From: Phoronis australis
Taxonomy: Eukaryota > Phoronida > Phoronidae
NCBI GenBank assembly: GCA_002633005.1
Contig: NMRA01000584.1
Span: forward strand, 62,001-126,000
Direction of reading: 5' to 3'
Length of the DNA: 64,000 bases
Both the position numbers and the translations under genes were made by a program. Below, piece by piece: positions 1-23,640 of the stretch. The notes beneath the pieces were generated by a model. That model had not been told where the DNA came from. It saw only the letters and a program-made list of their open reading frames with translations, and ran no database searches. The first letter of the stretch is position 1; each line of letters opens with the position of its first letter.

Positions 1-880
1 TGCCTCGAAGGAGTTAGTGTGGCCCACAAAGAAGGAAGAGTGAACGTTGCTAGATAGAGCCGTGTGTAAAGAAACGTCACGGTCAGTACTCAACTGTGAC
101 GTAGGCGATTGTCTAAAGACTAGTGGTTAGTGTTGTCGTGCACTTCGTTTTTATTCACATTTCTGTATGATAACACGATTTGGCCTTCAAGTGGCCATTT
201 AATTGTTCTGCGTATCGAGAAATTGGGGATATTGTTTATATACTCAAGTCTTCAAGAAAGTAGAAGTACCGGGAAACGTGAGGCTATAGATACTCAATAA
301 TTATATAGTTTAGGAAGAGGAGAGGTCTTGACACAAATGACCACCTCTTGTCGTTCACACGGCACTCCTATAATTATCGTCTCCTTTCGTGTAGTTATTN
401 ACGGGAGGGGGAAAACCTTGGCGCTATGCGCCTCGGATCCTAACCTCCCCCCCTTACTGAAAACGTAGATCTGCCACTGATGCCTCGAAGGAGTTAGTGT
501 GGCCCACAAAGAAGGAAGAGTGAACGTTGCTAGATATAGCCGTGTGTAAAGAAACGTCACGGTCAGTACTCAACTGTGACGTAGGCGATTGTCTAAAGAC
601 TATTGGTTAGTGTTGTCGTGCACTTCGTTTTTATTCACATTTCTGTATGATAACACGATTTGGCCTTCAAGTGGCCATTTAATTGTTCTGCGTATCGAGA
701 AATTGGGGATATTGTTTATATACTCAAGTCTTCAAGAAAGTAGAAGTACCGGGAAACGTGAGGCTATAGATACTCAATAATTATATAGTTTAGGAAGAGG
801 AGAGGTCTTGACACAAATGACCACCTCTTGTCGTTCACACGGCACTCCTATAATTATCGTCTCCTTTCGTGTAGTTATTA
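1..880. repeat. 480-bp tandem duplication (two copies) around an N
   Basis: Bases 1-399 recur almost perfectly at 481-879. I see only two substitutions, at 57 versus 537 and at 123 versus 603. The copies are separated by an N at 400 and about 80 bases (401-480) that end in GATCTGCCACTG, which resembles the terminus of the transposon relic at 33694-33847. No gene is recognisable inside. The position of the N makes an unmerged assembly overlap as likely as a true duplication. Confidence 0.9.
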
Positions 881-3180
881 GATAAAACATTTGTTAGTTC
901 ACACCTCAGTTATTTATCAAAATCTGTGACACAGAAAATCTGAAGGCCAAACATAGGTACCGATGTTATCACGTGCGTCTGTGAACATGGAGTGGAGCGG
1001 CATCTGGTGTATAAAAACTGGGTTATCTCTTATAGTGCATTGGGGAGTTCGACACAATAATTTCATGGGAATCTAATCGGCCTAAGACGACCACTAAGAT
1101 AAGCTGATACCAGCAGAACAAATGTATAAATTGATAAAATGATCAATTTTATGCTTGAGCCAGTACACAATATGAGATAATGGTTTACGATAAAACAGCT
1201 ATCTTACTAATTACAGGTAAATATTGAAATATTGTTAACAGTTTACAGACAGGTAAAACACCATCGCATGAAACTCGACACCTACACGCTGGTGCCTGTA
1301 AGGCGACCTGGTAACGTTTTGGTCAAGTCAGGAATCTGACAGCCAACTGCCGAGAATCCCGTTACACCTAGATATAATGCTTTCAAGTGCTTTCCTGAAT
1401 GAACTCTTATCATTCTACATTGCATTTTTCGCAATAAACATAAAAAGGATTCCTTTTGATAATCAGTTACATTCTTATGGTTAACGATATTTTAACCTAT
1501 TGTTTCGTGCCATCTTCTGTTGTTATTCAACCACATCATTTTAAGAGGTTTTTTACAATGTAATTGTTTTTCGGACATGTGCGCAAGCCTGCCAACCCTC
1601 TCTGAACAAGTTTGACGACGAACAGACAGACTATGACGCAAAGCAAAAGTCTCATAGAAGCAGTTTTGTTCCAACTAATTATTTTTACTAAATGAATCCA
1701 ATAGATGCCATAATATTCCCATGAAGATACGTTCGATATCTTTCTTTGGGAAACTCTGTGTTCTTGGCTCTTCTTGTAACATATATCGAGAATTATTTTC
1801 ACACATATTTTTTCGTCTTCCAGTCGTTTCACCCAACAGACAGAACTAAACGATACAAAACATTCAGCAGACTCGTTGATGAGCGTTCCGAACTACGGAG
1901 CAGGAAAATCGCAAAGAACTTTACAAATTGCGATTCGTTCATAGATGTCTTATCTTATAAATATTATAACAAGCCGGCGTAGAATGATATTCACTGTTAG
2001 TGGTGAGTGTACAACAAGAACTGTAGAGTACACACCGCGGATGTGGTAAAACTGGTTAGCATGAATACTTTTAAACCAATCTATTAAGAACTGTGATGTT
2101 TTAAACTAGCAGTAGTTCTATCAGAAACTCGCCTAGTTTAGCAATTAATTCTACATACAAAATCATTTGGATAAAATAGTCCCTCGAACCACTGCGATGT
2201 TTAACAGCTATATCATAACAACAAAGATTGTATACGAGTAGTGATTCAAAAATTCTCTTGCAAGAACTGTTCACAAGCGTTATGTCTGTGTGCGTTTACA
2301 CACTTTTGACTTTATTAGAGTGTAGCCCAAAATATTTAAAGGCCATAAAACTTTTGAATTAATCACCACATTTCACGGACTAATAAAAAATGCTAAGTGC
2401 ATTTCAACTGCGAACAAACATGCTTCCTTATGAGCAATAATCCTCAAGTTTCGTGTAAGTCTGCGACACACCAAATACAAGCCTAAGGTTTACCTAGTAC
2501 AAAGGTTGAGTGTTCAAAGTTGAAATATTACAGGTGAACCTCGACCTAGCAACTCCAGCATCGATTTTCTCGACCCGTTTTGTTTACATAAGCGAGACTT
2601 TGAGCAAGTGTCCGCAAAACTGGCTCAAAGCGTGCATGACTGACGACTTGGAAATAAATTAAAGGAAGCACACACTAATTTTATCAACACTTGTGTTTGA
2701 ACGGCATTGTCTCTTATCGAACCTTATGACGCTCCTCAAAGTTGTCAACATGCATAATGGTCGTGTCCTCCACACGACTCGGCAACTGCGTACACGAGAC
2801 TCACATATAAACCAAAAACATAAGAAGTAAGCGAATTACCAGTGATCATCGTTTGCCATTGCACGATGACATCCCTGTACCATGCACAACGTAAACTATC
2901 ATTGCTATCAAATCCGAGAAGCATAACCAAAATCTGATAACAAAAGGGAAAAAAGTAATTTGGCCCTTTATATCTGAATATTGTGCGCAGATTAATATCG
3001 AAAGAGCTTTTGACAAAGCGATTAAGGTAATCAATACACAACAAGAGCAACACGGAGCGTTGAAATGCGCCCATGGCTGCACCGCAAACGGTGTGCTTCT
3101 AGGGGTGTTTGTATCATAAAATTGGCCATTATATAGCACAGAATACATTGAACCCATCCAAAAACGGGAATATGTTGTCG
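881..3180. other. non-coding stretch, nothing recognised
   Basis: AT-rich sequence with only short spurious reading frames. I see no zinc-finger exon for gene A here. If gene A has the usual GATA structure, this lies in its first intron. Confidence 0.5.
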
Positions 3181-3189
3181 TCTCTAATC

Positions 3190-3935
3190 TACCGGCCAAA
3201 TTTCATAAAATTCGTCAAAGAACTCCTAAGATACAAAGGCAAACGTAAAAAATGCCATTAGGAACCACAGCGGAAGTCGAATCCGTTCATCTGCTGTCCA
3301 GTTAACAAGAATACAATTGCAAAATTTCAAAAACATTTTGCAGTGTCAAAGGAGATACAACCGTAGATGCGAAAAATGTCACTAGGGGACACCAAATAGT
3401 TGGACCCGCTGCAAACCCACGTCAGTCATGCTGTTGTCAGTAGGAACACAACTGTCATCATCCTCTGCGCGGTTTGGCAGATACAGACGCAGACGACAAA
3501 AACAGACTAAAATAATTAAAATGGTCACTAGTTGGTGCAGAATACGTCCATCACAAAAAGAAAAGGTGCTGCCGTCCTCATAATAAAAATTTGTTTCCCA
3601 AATTTCATGAAAACGTATCAAGGAACTTTGAAGTTAAAGAGGCAAACGTTAAAAATAAAATTGACTCTAGGGAACACATGTGTAGTTGAATTGGTCTGAA
3701 ACTAGCCGTCATCTGTTGTCATATCGATAGGAGCACATCTGCTAAAATTCAGAACGATCTTGCAAAGGGCAAAGGACTGAGGTACGGCCATTGACACAAA
3801 AAATAAAATTGCCACTAAGGGGTGCCAAAGTAGTTTAACACGTCCGAAAATCGGCGTTAGCATCGGGTTTTGGGCATAGAACAGCGGACGTCGGACGGGC
3901 GGACGTTCGGACGCACGGACAGGGATGACGGCATA
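3190..3935. repeat. diverged tandem repeats ending in a GGACG-rich tract
   Basis: Related segments recur with drift. A block of the form AAAAATGTCACTAGGGGACAC is seen near 3250, 3370, 3650 and 3800. A block like CCGTCATCTGTTGTC is seen near 3283, 3420 and 3705, and AAATTTCAT(G/A)AAA near 3197 and 3600. The array ends at about 3885-3930 in a tract of repeated CGGACG units. It looks like a decayed satellite or transposon-associated repeat. The reading frames inside it are not credible genes. Confidence 0.65.
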
Positions 3936-5656
3936 ACGCGCCCACGTATGTGTGCGCATAAAAACCAGAAAGTGATAGAATTGAACAGAACAATAAATAA
4001 GTAGAAGAAACTCAGAAATGAGTCGCACAAAAGATAATTTCTTTTAAATCGGTTACCTATACGAAACGCCTGTTTTAAACGTTTTAAGTAGTAACTAAAC
4101 AAAGATGATACCCGAATTTTTATTTCCAAATTACACTTCACATGTAAATGAAAAGAATTCACAAATACGTAACAGATTAAAAATAAAAAATATTCCTTAA
4201 GTGGTAGTCATTTATTTTCGTGAGCAAGAGGACACATTCCAAACAACTATTGTTGATACCAACAGGGGAAATCTAATTAATGATTCATACTAACTTCATA
4301 GACTAAAGCTACGAATGCCTTTGACACATCTCCCCTATATTATAGAAATAATTCGCCGTTATTCAATAGGCCATGTTTGAATAATTTAATAAAAAAAATC
4401 CGCATTCCGTTATAAAATCGCGTCGTTAGCTCTTGCTGTCGCCAAGAGAAGGAACCGGTTTTATTCATAAACGCGTTACCTAGAAGACGACCCAGCTCTA
4501 TAATAACCGCGTTTGTCTTATTCCAGCGCTTATGTTTGCTTAGCGATAATTTTCGTTGCACAAGATTTTAGGTTCAGCCCGCATTCCCGCAGATAACCAC
4601 GTATACACAACAACACCCAGTTTATGGCTTTGACGTCTTCTTACCTGGCAAAGTTAAACTACTTTTCATGAAGTCGTATAGACCAGTGAGCTCTTTTACT
4701 GAGCCTCAGTTCAAAAACTATATAAATGCTCACGACAATTAAAATTTGAAAATCAGAAAACATCAGATTTTAAGTGAATTCTTTCAGAATGTCTTACAAA
4801 ATTGGATCGGTTATATTGTTCAGGATTTTCCTCTTTAACTCCAAACATGTATACTTTTAATGGCGATACAGGATGAGAACCGCACTAGGTAATTTACAAC
4901 ATTTGTCGTGTAACTAAGCGGTTTGAAAATTAGAGAATATTTTGTTTCAAACTCATAATCTGATTTAATTCGTTATTTAAAGTCACAAATAAAATTACAC
5001 GAATAATTCCCCCCAAAATGAAGGGTTGTCAGGAAACGAAAGACAGAGATCTGTGGAAATAAAATGTTGTTGCACGAGGACACGTTCAGGAAAACGCCGT
5101 GATGAGTGACAGAATCGAGTGCTGCGAACGTGCGCGTTCCATCAGTGACTCAGCTTAGTGACATGCGAGCGTTCAACAGATTTAGTGAGATGCACACAGC
5201 CAATGATATGCAGTGCACAAAAACAAAGCGAGAACTTTCGTCATTATAGAGTTTGCATACGAATATCAAAAATGAAATGAATGAAGCGACGTGGTCTAAA
5301 AAGTGAAGTGCTCAATATTTCCCTGTGACTGTTTCGCTTCTCGCTACAATAAAATCAGTGATATTAATGTTAATTTATCTTTACACGTATGTTTACAGGG
5401 TATATAATTTTATTGCTTATGTTTTGGAATTTACTGTCCTGACACGGCGACAATGGGTTTAGATGTGTCAACTGCTATAAGTGGAGCAGGTCACCGTGGT
5501 CAGTAAGATTTAAAATCTCAGAACATAATTTTGACATTTACCGTTCAGTTAACTGAATGTTAGCCATGGCGCTTCAAATGTTAAGCCTGCCATGTCTACA
5601 CACACTTCCTTGAAAATTATTAATGTAATTTCTAAAAAATTAAAACTAGTAGTTAC

Positions 5657-6464
5657 CATTTACGGGCGCTCTCCGTAAATCTTGTTGGGCCATCCCTGGA
5701 AGAGCTTGGTGTCCAAAATTCGGCGACCATTCTGTAGGTGTGTAACCGTAGCTGCTGGCACCGTTAGACTGCGTCAGATGATGAACAGGCATGTTGGCGT
5801 GGAAGGCCGCGTACCGGGACACGCTACCAGAACTAGGCGGGCTGGAGTAACTTGCAAGGTCTGGCCCAGCCCCCGTCGACTGCCAAAATTGACTGGGCTG
5901 AGAGGTCGATGGTAGAGTCGCCGGTGAACCGTAATGAGCAGGCAAGAGTGGACGAGAGGAGGGCGGCACGTAAACAGGGGTTGCGGGTTTATATTCCGAG
6001 TAGAGGGCAGACTGAAGACTGTGGCCTTTGGGATAAAAACTCTGGATAGGTGGAACGCCTCCTGTATTGGAGGCGTTGGTTAACGTGGCTAAGCTAGCGT
6101 GGGTCGGGTTTTCGATTATGGCTGACGTGTACGGAACACTGGAGACCATGGGCCGCTCAATACTTTTGAAGAACACCTCTACCTCCTCTTGTTGTAAAAT
6201 TCCACTGGGTGGATCACCATATTGACTGCTAACTATAGGTCCACGAGTTACTGATGCCACCGCGGCACTAGCCTGGTCGCCATTGTGGTTTCCAGGAGCG
6301 CTAGACGCCGTCTCTTCCTGTTCTTCCTTGATGCTGCTGGCCTTACTGGAGGCTCCTTCTTGCTTCACCAGCTCACTTTTAACTACCTCACTTCGTTGGT
6401 CGTCAGCCGGTCGATGCCACGAGGTTTTATCCTCTTGCTGCGATGACATTATTTTCAATTTCAT
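5657..6464 (-). CDS. GATA4/5/6-type factor, paralog A, first coding exon (partial gene)
   Basis: Seen: an open exon of 269 codons plus one base. It starts at ATG 6464 (an in-frame TGA lies 9 nt upstream; a second Met is codon 6) and ends at a donor AATG|gtaact, phase 1. A pyrimidine-rich acceptor ending TTTTCCCAG lies at 6487-6488, so the exon begins at 6486. The peptide has a Lys/Glu-rich start with VKSEL and IKEEQEE, then EEVEVFFKSIERP, then ATPVYVPPSSRPLLP, then a Ser/Pro/Tyr/Gln-rich region ending DLRRAPVN. The same motifs in the same order and the same exit phase occur in the first coding exon of gene B (21235-21817). Inferred: the N-terminal transactivation region of a second GATA4/5/6 gene. 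Its zinc fingers are not in the window and should lie to the left; gene B's equivalent intron is 5.07 kb, against at least 5.66 kb here. A solo pseudogene exon is the alternative, but the frame is fully open and both splice sites are good. Confidence 0.82.
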
Positions 6465-6474
6465 TAAGTTTCAT
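6427..6474 (-). promoter_or_regulatory. overlapping upstream ORF of GATA paralog A
   Basis: An ATG at 6474, in another frame, opens a 15-codon ORF that runs through the predicted start codon (6464) and the second in-frame Met (6449) and stops at TAA 6429-6427. It lies downstream of the acceptor at 6487-6488, so it should be in the mature transcript. An overlapping uORF usually lowers initiation at the main ATG; whether it does so here is inference. Confidence 0.5.
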
Positions 6475-6486
6475 TGACTGTGACTT

Positions 6487-9400
6487 CTGGGAAAATAAAA
6501 ATGTAGTCTGTTCGCGACCCTTGTCCAATCGCCTCTGTTTAGCCTGCTTGAGAAAAGGAAGTTAAATAGAAACAAAGCCCAGGTGAGCAAAAAACGAGGA
6601 ATTTAAATTCACCCCACAGCAGGTGTAAATTCAAGATGGCCGACTAACAAGGTTTTTATTTGAACAGTGACATGCGCCATATTGTCGCAAATTGTGCCGA
6701 GATCGACATCCGTGTATACTTTTTGTTGAGTGCCACATGTCCCAGCTTCAAGACACCAGTAAAACGCCCTAGAAGCCAAACAGAAGGAACCAAGTTTCAC
6801 GAAAATAACCTTGTTGATTTCGCAACGACAAACTGGATGGCATTTATAGTCTGCAACAGCTCAGCTATACATGAATTCTACCAGTAATTACCGCATTATT
6901 CGGCAAATACAGTTTTGGCTTCAATTTTGTAGATGGTAAAGTGTTATGTCAATATGTGTCCAGATATGTGATAAGGCAATCGTGCAACTCTCTGTTATAG
7001 TAAACTAAAGGTTTTGATATGCTATCGTGATTTGGCGATATGATTGCGAGTGACTATGCATTCAGACTGCCCTAAATTTCTGCTCTATATTCTACATGTA
7101 CAAGGATGTCCGTGATACGCCTAGAAAGTTTAACATAAACCAACACGAACTGTTAACACTTAAAACACAAACAGTCTTTGCTCACGACTAAAAAGCATAT
7201 TTAACCAGCCATAATCGCCGTATAAAAAAACAATAACGAGGAAAGCCCTCGTCACCGATAACTGAAACGATATGATAAGACTGGGAGGTCGTAGCTGGTT
7301 CATGAAATGAGTCTGTTGTCTAACAGTCTTCAAGAAAGATAAAAGAAACTCGATTCCTACCCCTAATTAACTGCTACAGATAAGCGTTTTCTTCCGTCCT
7401 TTTCCAGATATGTCTGTGTGGCGGGCACTGCTTCGGCGTGTATGCAAATTAAATACGCACTCTGAGAAGCCGTTTAGGGGAGATCTGGGTCCCAAACTGG
7501 ACGAGTCCATTTTCCTGGTTAGCATTAGGAATCAGGCCTCGTTAAATAGTTATTCGTCATGGTGCAATTTGAGAGTGATATTCATGTACAAGAAATATTT
7601 ATAGCAACAACACACCCTGTTGGACAGAATCGCATAACTTTATCAAGTTTCTAAACTTCGCCTTCATTACGTGGGACTGCATGACTTGTCTCTTGACCGC
7701 TACCCGTGCCATTAGTGATATATTTGTGTAGTATTTCACGCCTAATTTTTCTCCGGCTGTGACATTTACATTCGAACCGCTTTCCAAGTGTCGCTAGACG
7801 TCAGCTCTGCCTCGATCAAACAAGGTCATAAATTTGGGACGTTTTATATTGGTAATATGAATATTTGACACATTTACAGAACCCATCTATCTTAAGTGTT
7901 TGTTTAACGTCCAGAGTTCATTGTTTTTCGTCTTATCGCTCCTTAGTTTTGTCGGACATGAATATAACACACGATTGGGCAACAACATGGAACGACATAA
8001 AAGAACCACGATGTATGCGGATTTTACAAAAACCGATAAGTTGCCTTGCTTATTTCTAAAACGGTTGTTGATTGGCGTGTCAATGTGAGATAAGCTCACC
8101 CTGCCAAAGGTTACGCGGCCTCCAAGTTTCAACCTGAAAGATAACATACACATATAAGACACTTTTAGCAGCACATTCAATAAAACTTCTTACGCCTTAT
8201 TTTGACAGCAAGTGTTCTTTAAGGGGGTATCTCGTCCAAGCAACGTGTAGCTCTGCTGTACATTGCCCTCAGAAATTGTCCATGACCTGGATCACTTTCG
8301 CGTCTATTTAGCAAAAGACAGCGTAAGCACTTGAACAGTCGGTGGTTCTAAACATGTTGAATGTATGACTTCCGTTTTAGGTTTCCCTTCAATTGTCAGT
8401 CGTGGCGATTCCCTTGGACAACTTCTTTTAATCGCTTAAAACGTATTGCTCGAGGGAAACAATGACGAATAGTGTTAAAGACAATCACCCATAATGCAAC
8501 GAAAATCTCGTTACCAATAACTTATACCTTAGATTAGATGTCTGTCAAGCAGACAAAACCTCCCTAATGAAATATTTCAGTTCAACGTGTCATATCGTAA
8601 ACAATAGGTGTCTCTATATATCTGCTTGTGGAGGGAGCCGTTCACCTAATGGCACTTGCGCAGCTCTACATTTCATTGGCCTAAAATAGCTCTAGACACA
8701 AGCATGCATTTTGGCTGCAACCATGGTTATTTTTATTTAACAAGTGCGCAAATATGTACACAAGCAACATATTATTGCAGTGTGATGTGAATGAATGTGC
8801 GCGTTATATGCACGTATCAGCATTTTATAGTCACGTTACTTAACCACAATTCGAACAACTGCAGTTACGAAATGCATCCCAAATTGATCAGACTGGCATT
8901 TGAAATAATTTAGAATAAAGACGGTTGCGTATGTAACGCAAAAATGTACCCATCAGGTTGTTTTTTCCCAGGAGAGCATTTTCTCATTGGAACTACACGT
9001 ATTACTGTCACGAAAACGACGTTCATTCGTGCTCGACTTTAAGAAACACTATCGACGACAATGTTTGTTTGAGATCATCCCCAAGACAAATTCGCGGTCG
9101 TATTGTCATTAAAGCTAAAAAACCAACGTGGCAAAAAAGTGGTGCTAAGGTCACCGGCGTTGCATCCAGTTGATTCTAGATAAAGGCTGGAGGCCATAGT
9201 ACGGAATTGGCTATTTCTAACAAAATATCAAAAATACAACGAATTTTACGATGCCTATCCTTCACAATAACAGTCCCAAGATTTAACATACAACGTATTG
9301 TCTACCTTTAATGGTTGTACGGTAGTTGAACTACGATTTTTTGTGTCACGTGCAAATATGACGTCTTTCACGTCAGCTGCTAGTGTCCTGTTTTCAGTTT

Positions 9401-11548
9401 GTTCTGAGAGGTTCATTTCCAAAGTCGCCGAGTCCTAAAACCAGTTCTTGAGAAATGAGATTTTTCAACTCGAAGCATTTAAGTACATAACTGAAATTGA
9501 TGCGCCATTTTGGAAACAATTGATCGAATACAGGATTACATTTTTACGCCTTTCGGTTGCCACGGCAACATTTCTCAAATAAAAATACCATATTTAAGGC
9601 AATTTTAGAGACAGCATACAGAAGTGGTTTTACCACAAATCAATTTTTAGTTTATTTAATTTTGCTTGATTAGTAATTCATTATGAAACGCTTAGTGGAT
9701 CTACAAGCGAAATATTTATTCATCAGTTTTTTTTAAGTCAAACGTCATCTTTGTTAACAAACTCACAAATACGGTTTGGAATTTTGCATGTATGATAGAT
9801 AAAAAATGTAGTCTTGTTATATATCTTAGTTTTGCTAATGCTGAGATATTTGTGGTGCAGAAAGTGGAACAATGTGGTACACTTTCCCAACAGATAAAAA
9901 GCTGAAGCTTAGAGTAAACAGTGTGAGATATCTGATTATCAGATTGGCAAGCAGGGGAGAAAACCAACACCTCAAGCATAAAGACCACGAGTTCTGACAA
10001 AGCGCTGGTAGGGATTTTGCGCCAAAGGGTTTCTTTCATTTCAGAACATTTGGCCAGTCGCACTTTGTATTCAAGCAAGATGACAATGAAAATTCACAGC
10101 AACTTTTGGGAATAACAGTTTATTGACACATATTTGTTTATAGACTTTCACGCTTATCATCGCTATACTGGTTCTAGCCAGTAATCGACTCCTTCCAAGT
10201 ATATTATAATACAATAAATAATTGTTTATAAACCACGGTCAGGTTCAGTTGTTTAAAACTGAAAGTTAATGGCAAGATTACGCATAACTGAACAAGTAAC
10301 AAAATACATCGCACAGATATTACGACGTACGTTAGACAAGGCAACTCCTTGGAAATAATGCTGACATCGAACTAATATTTTAACGCTCACTAGATAAGTC
10401 AGTGGAAATAACAGTTACAAGATTGTCAGGGACATTCGTGAAAAGCAATTTAACGAAATTAGCAGTACCGCAAAACCAGCCAATCGTTCTGCCGCTGATC
10501 AAAATCCCCAGTATTTTAAGATGTAAACAGTAGACACCAGCCTTGATTTGACTGAATGTCTGGCAGACAACGGCAAGAATTATGTAGATTTCAATGAAGT
10601 CTCGAAAATACAACGGATTTTGTTGTTTTAATGCTTCGGTCACACCTAATAAATTCAAAAATGTCCATCTCATCCTGAACAACACCAAAAATTCGTTTTT
10701 TCAGCCAACGATAATCCTTAAAACAGCCGAAGAACATTAGGACAAATAAAATGCTACACCAACGAAATAAAGCTATTGTTTAAACAATATCGACGTTTTA
10801 CGTAAAGTAAACAGAATTATCGATTATGAGCAGTAACTCACGTAACATTTATAATTGTACGATATAACAACAAAGTCCTGCAACTATATCAAACATTTTC
10901 CAAAGATATATACAAAAAACATCACCACACAGTGTTAATTAAATACATAATTTAAGTCTTAATTGATTTAAATATAACGTTTTAACACAAATAAATTAAC
11001 AGTCAATCATCATCAGTAGGCAAGATCAAGCTCAATAAAATAAACAAAGTGTTCGTAAACTCACCGTGCATAGGAAACAGTCTATTTACAAATTGGCACC
11101 TTGAAATCAGCAAACAAAATAAATGAGGTAGAAAACGCAAAAGTATATCTATCAAATTTCATCGGCAAGATAGTTTTGTTAGCCTAAAGAGTTCTCGTTG
11201 GGTCACTCACGAGACCTCAAAACGCGAACTATTCTTCCAGTGTCAAACCACTGCTACGTGTTCAATATTAACCGTTGGTAGAATACTATGGCACCAATAA
11301 TTCACTACCGTAATCTAAAAACAAATATTCACGAAAAATCACTATGACCCAATTCTATTCTGTGAAGTAGGCTAGCGGACGTTGTGGCTTCGACAGCACA
11401 TCTCGCGTAATGTTCAGAGATTTCCACAAGGAATGGTTAACCTAAACATGAAGATACCGCCAACAATGTCGTAGTTAACTGTTCATGGTTTCCAGTTAGT
11501 TAGTTCATTATTACAACACCCTACGTTGTGCGCGCGCTTGCATAAACT
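6487..11548. other. intergenic region between the two GATA paralogs
   Basis: It holds the 5' untranslated exon(s) and promoter of paralog A and the 3' UTR of paralog B, but I cannot place their ends. No reading frame here shows a recognisable domain. No poly(A) signal could be chosen with confidence for gene B. Confidence 0.5.
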
Positions 11549-21817
<10,269 letters not shown>

Positions 21818-23403
21818 ATGAGACTGCCATGTCGGTGTGGTGCAAGAGTAGTGATGTGGTCAATAGAATCTGGCGAGAAGCTGCAACGACAAGTGCCAAC
21901 CTACAATTTAGACTAGACAGTCGCTTTTGTGATTGGCTATTTCATCGCTATAAGTAACACAAATGGTCGCAGCAGTAAACAATCACTTAAACGAGCAACA
22001 AACTGGCAGACCAAGCCGAACTATGAAAATATTGTCTTAACTAAAATAAAGTTTCTCAGCCAGATGTTTCATAAAACATAACTTATCACTCTACACTCTT
22101 ACCCAGCTAAATAACTTAAGACCTTTCTCGACCATCCACCGTCTAGTTGGTGGCTGTAAAGCTTTCAACACAGCAAATTCTAGTCCGCATTCTTGATCTT
22201 GTAATGATATGTGGTTTTGTTGATATGTTTTGAAAATATTTTGTTATTTAATTTGAGACTGATAACCCCTCGGAGTAGAAATGTCAGTGTCAACGTTTAA
22301 CAAATTCACCATACTTTACGCCTATGGCCTAAATACCAAACAAACCTCCTAGCTACATGTATCATGCCGCCAGTTTGAAGCCAGTTTTACGGCGTCAAAT
22401 CATTCACAGAATATTTACGACTCCACCACGTGAGTGAATGGCAGTATAAGCAATTCAATGATTGTTTTGAATCGCATATTCTATTGAAATTCCGGGGCTA
22501 ACTTTTCCCAATGCTTTCATCATTCTACAGTTAGAGTCGTGAAAACGTGAGAAAGGTAAATCCCTAAACGGGTCGATGACAACTAAAATCGCCAACTTCA
22601 GTTTCCAAAAACCATAACAGTTCCCCAAAGAACCAAACTGTCCAAGACCATGACTGTGCATTTCTTTGATGGTTAGAAAAAAATCACATATGTATCAATT
22701 ATTTGGTAGCCCTCTCCAGAAATTTCACCAAAATTAACGGGAATAAAATCGTTAATTCCCTGTATCCATAAACGCCAAACATGTTTGTGAAGACACCACG
22801 CAATTCTGTAAGGCCAAAAGAGAGGAAAGTATTTTACTCGTTAAGTACCCACTTTGTTATGAAGTAAACTTACAAAAAGAAATCCCAAAAGGATTCCAGC
22901 CTTCAACGGACAGGTGCCAGACATGACGACTTTTAAAATTACTGTGCGAGCAATAGTTTGGTTGATCATTGGCAATTTGATAGACGTTAAGTCTTCCAGT
23001 TAACTGGCTGAATTAACGAGGGGATCGCGGCGAGCTGATGAACCGATCCATCAGCGAACACCCGTCCTATGTGTTTATTTGACTGTTTGTAATTGATTCA
23101 AATTAATAGATACGGATCCAGCCATGTAGAACTGGTTAAGTCTCTTCACTTATCAACAAAAACACTGTCTGTGGACCAGCTCATGCCTAGGTCGACGTGA
23201 GCTAGAAAAAAGAAAGAGGCAACGGGCTCAAAACAACGACCGAAATTATGATTCTTTGGCCTAAAAAGAAGGGCAACGTGGCAAACGATACGTCGTCTCA
23301 TTTATTCATCACAGAATTAGATGCACACTGAATCACAGAAAACTCAAAATGCGTAAACTGCACAGTCCTTGCACCGCAATCCAATGCATTAACATTAGGA
23401 AAA

Positions 23404-23640
23404 NNNNNNNNNNGGGGGGGCTCGAACGAGCCTCCCCCCATTTAGCGAAGTGGGCAAAAAGGTCCGCCTCAGAGAAACAAAAACGAGATAAAAGTCCACT
23501 AAATAGGTGCAAACGCACAATTCATAGCACATGCAGCTCCGATAGTGGTACTGTTGCTTTTTTAGTCAACTGGCTAATTTGTTTGTAAAAGGTCCACATG
23601 CCAAGAATTCGAGCCCCCCCCATTGAAGGCTGGGTGCGCG
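23404..23640. mobile_element. damaged repeat element, related to 51246-51440
   Basis: After the N gap comes a G tract and GGCTCGAACGAGCCTCCCCC, then TGGGCAAAAAGGTCCGCCTC, which is shared exactly with 51280-51308. The right end reads CTGGGTGCGCGC, nearly the reverse complement of GGGCGCACCCAG at the start of the 51.2-kb copy. This suggests terminal inverted repeats of a small DNA transposon or MITE family. No transposase is visible. Confidence 0.55.

Noticed and set aside
1-5656. Search for zinc-finger exons of GATA paralog A
   Set aside because: No CxNC...CNAC encoding sequence was seen on the minus strand; they are presumed to lie left of the window.
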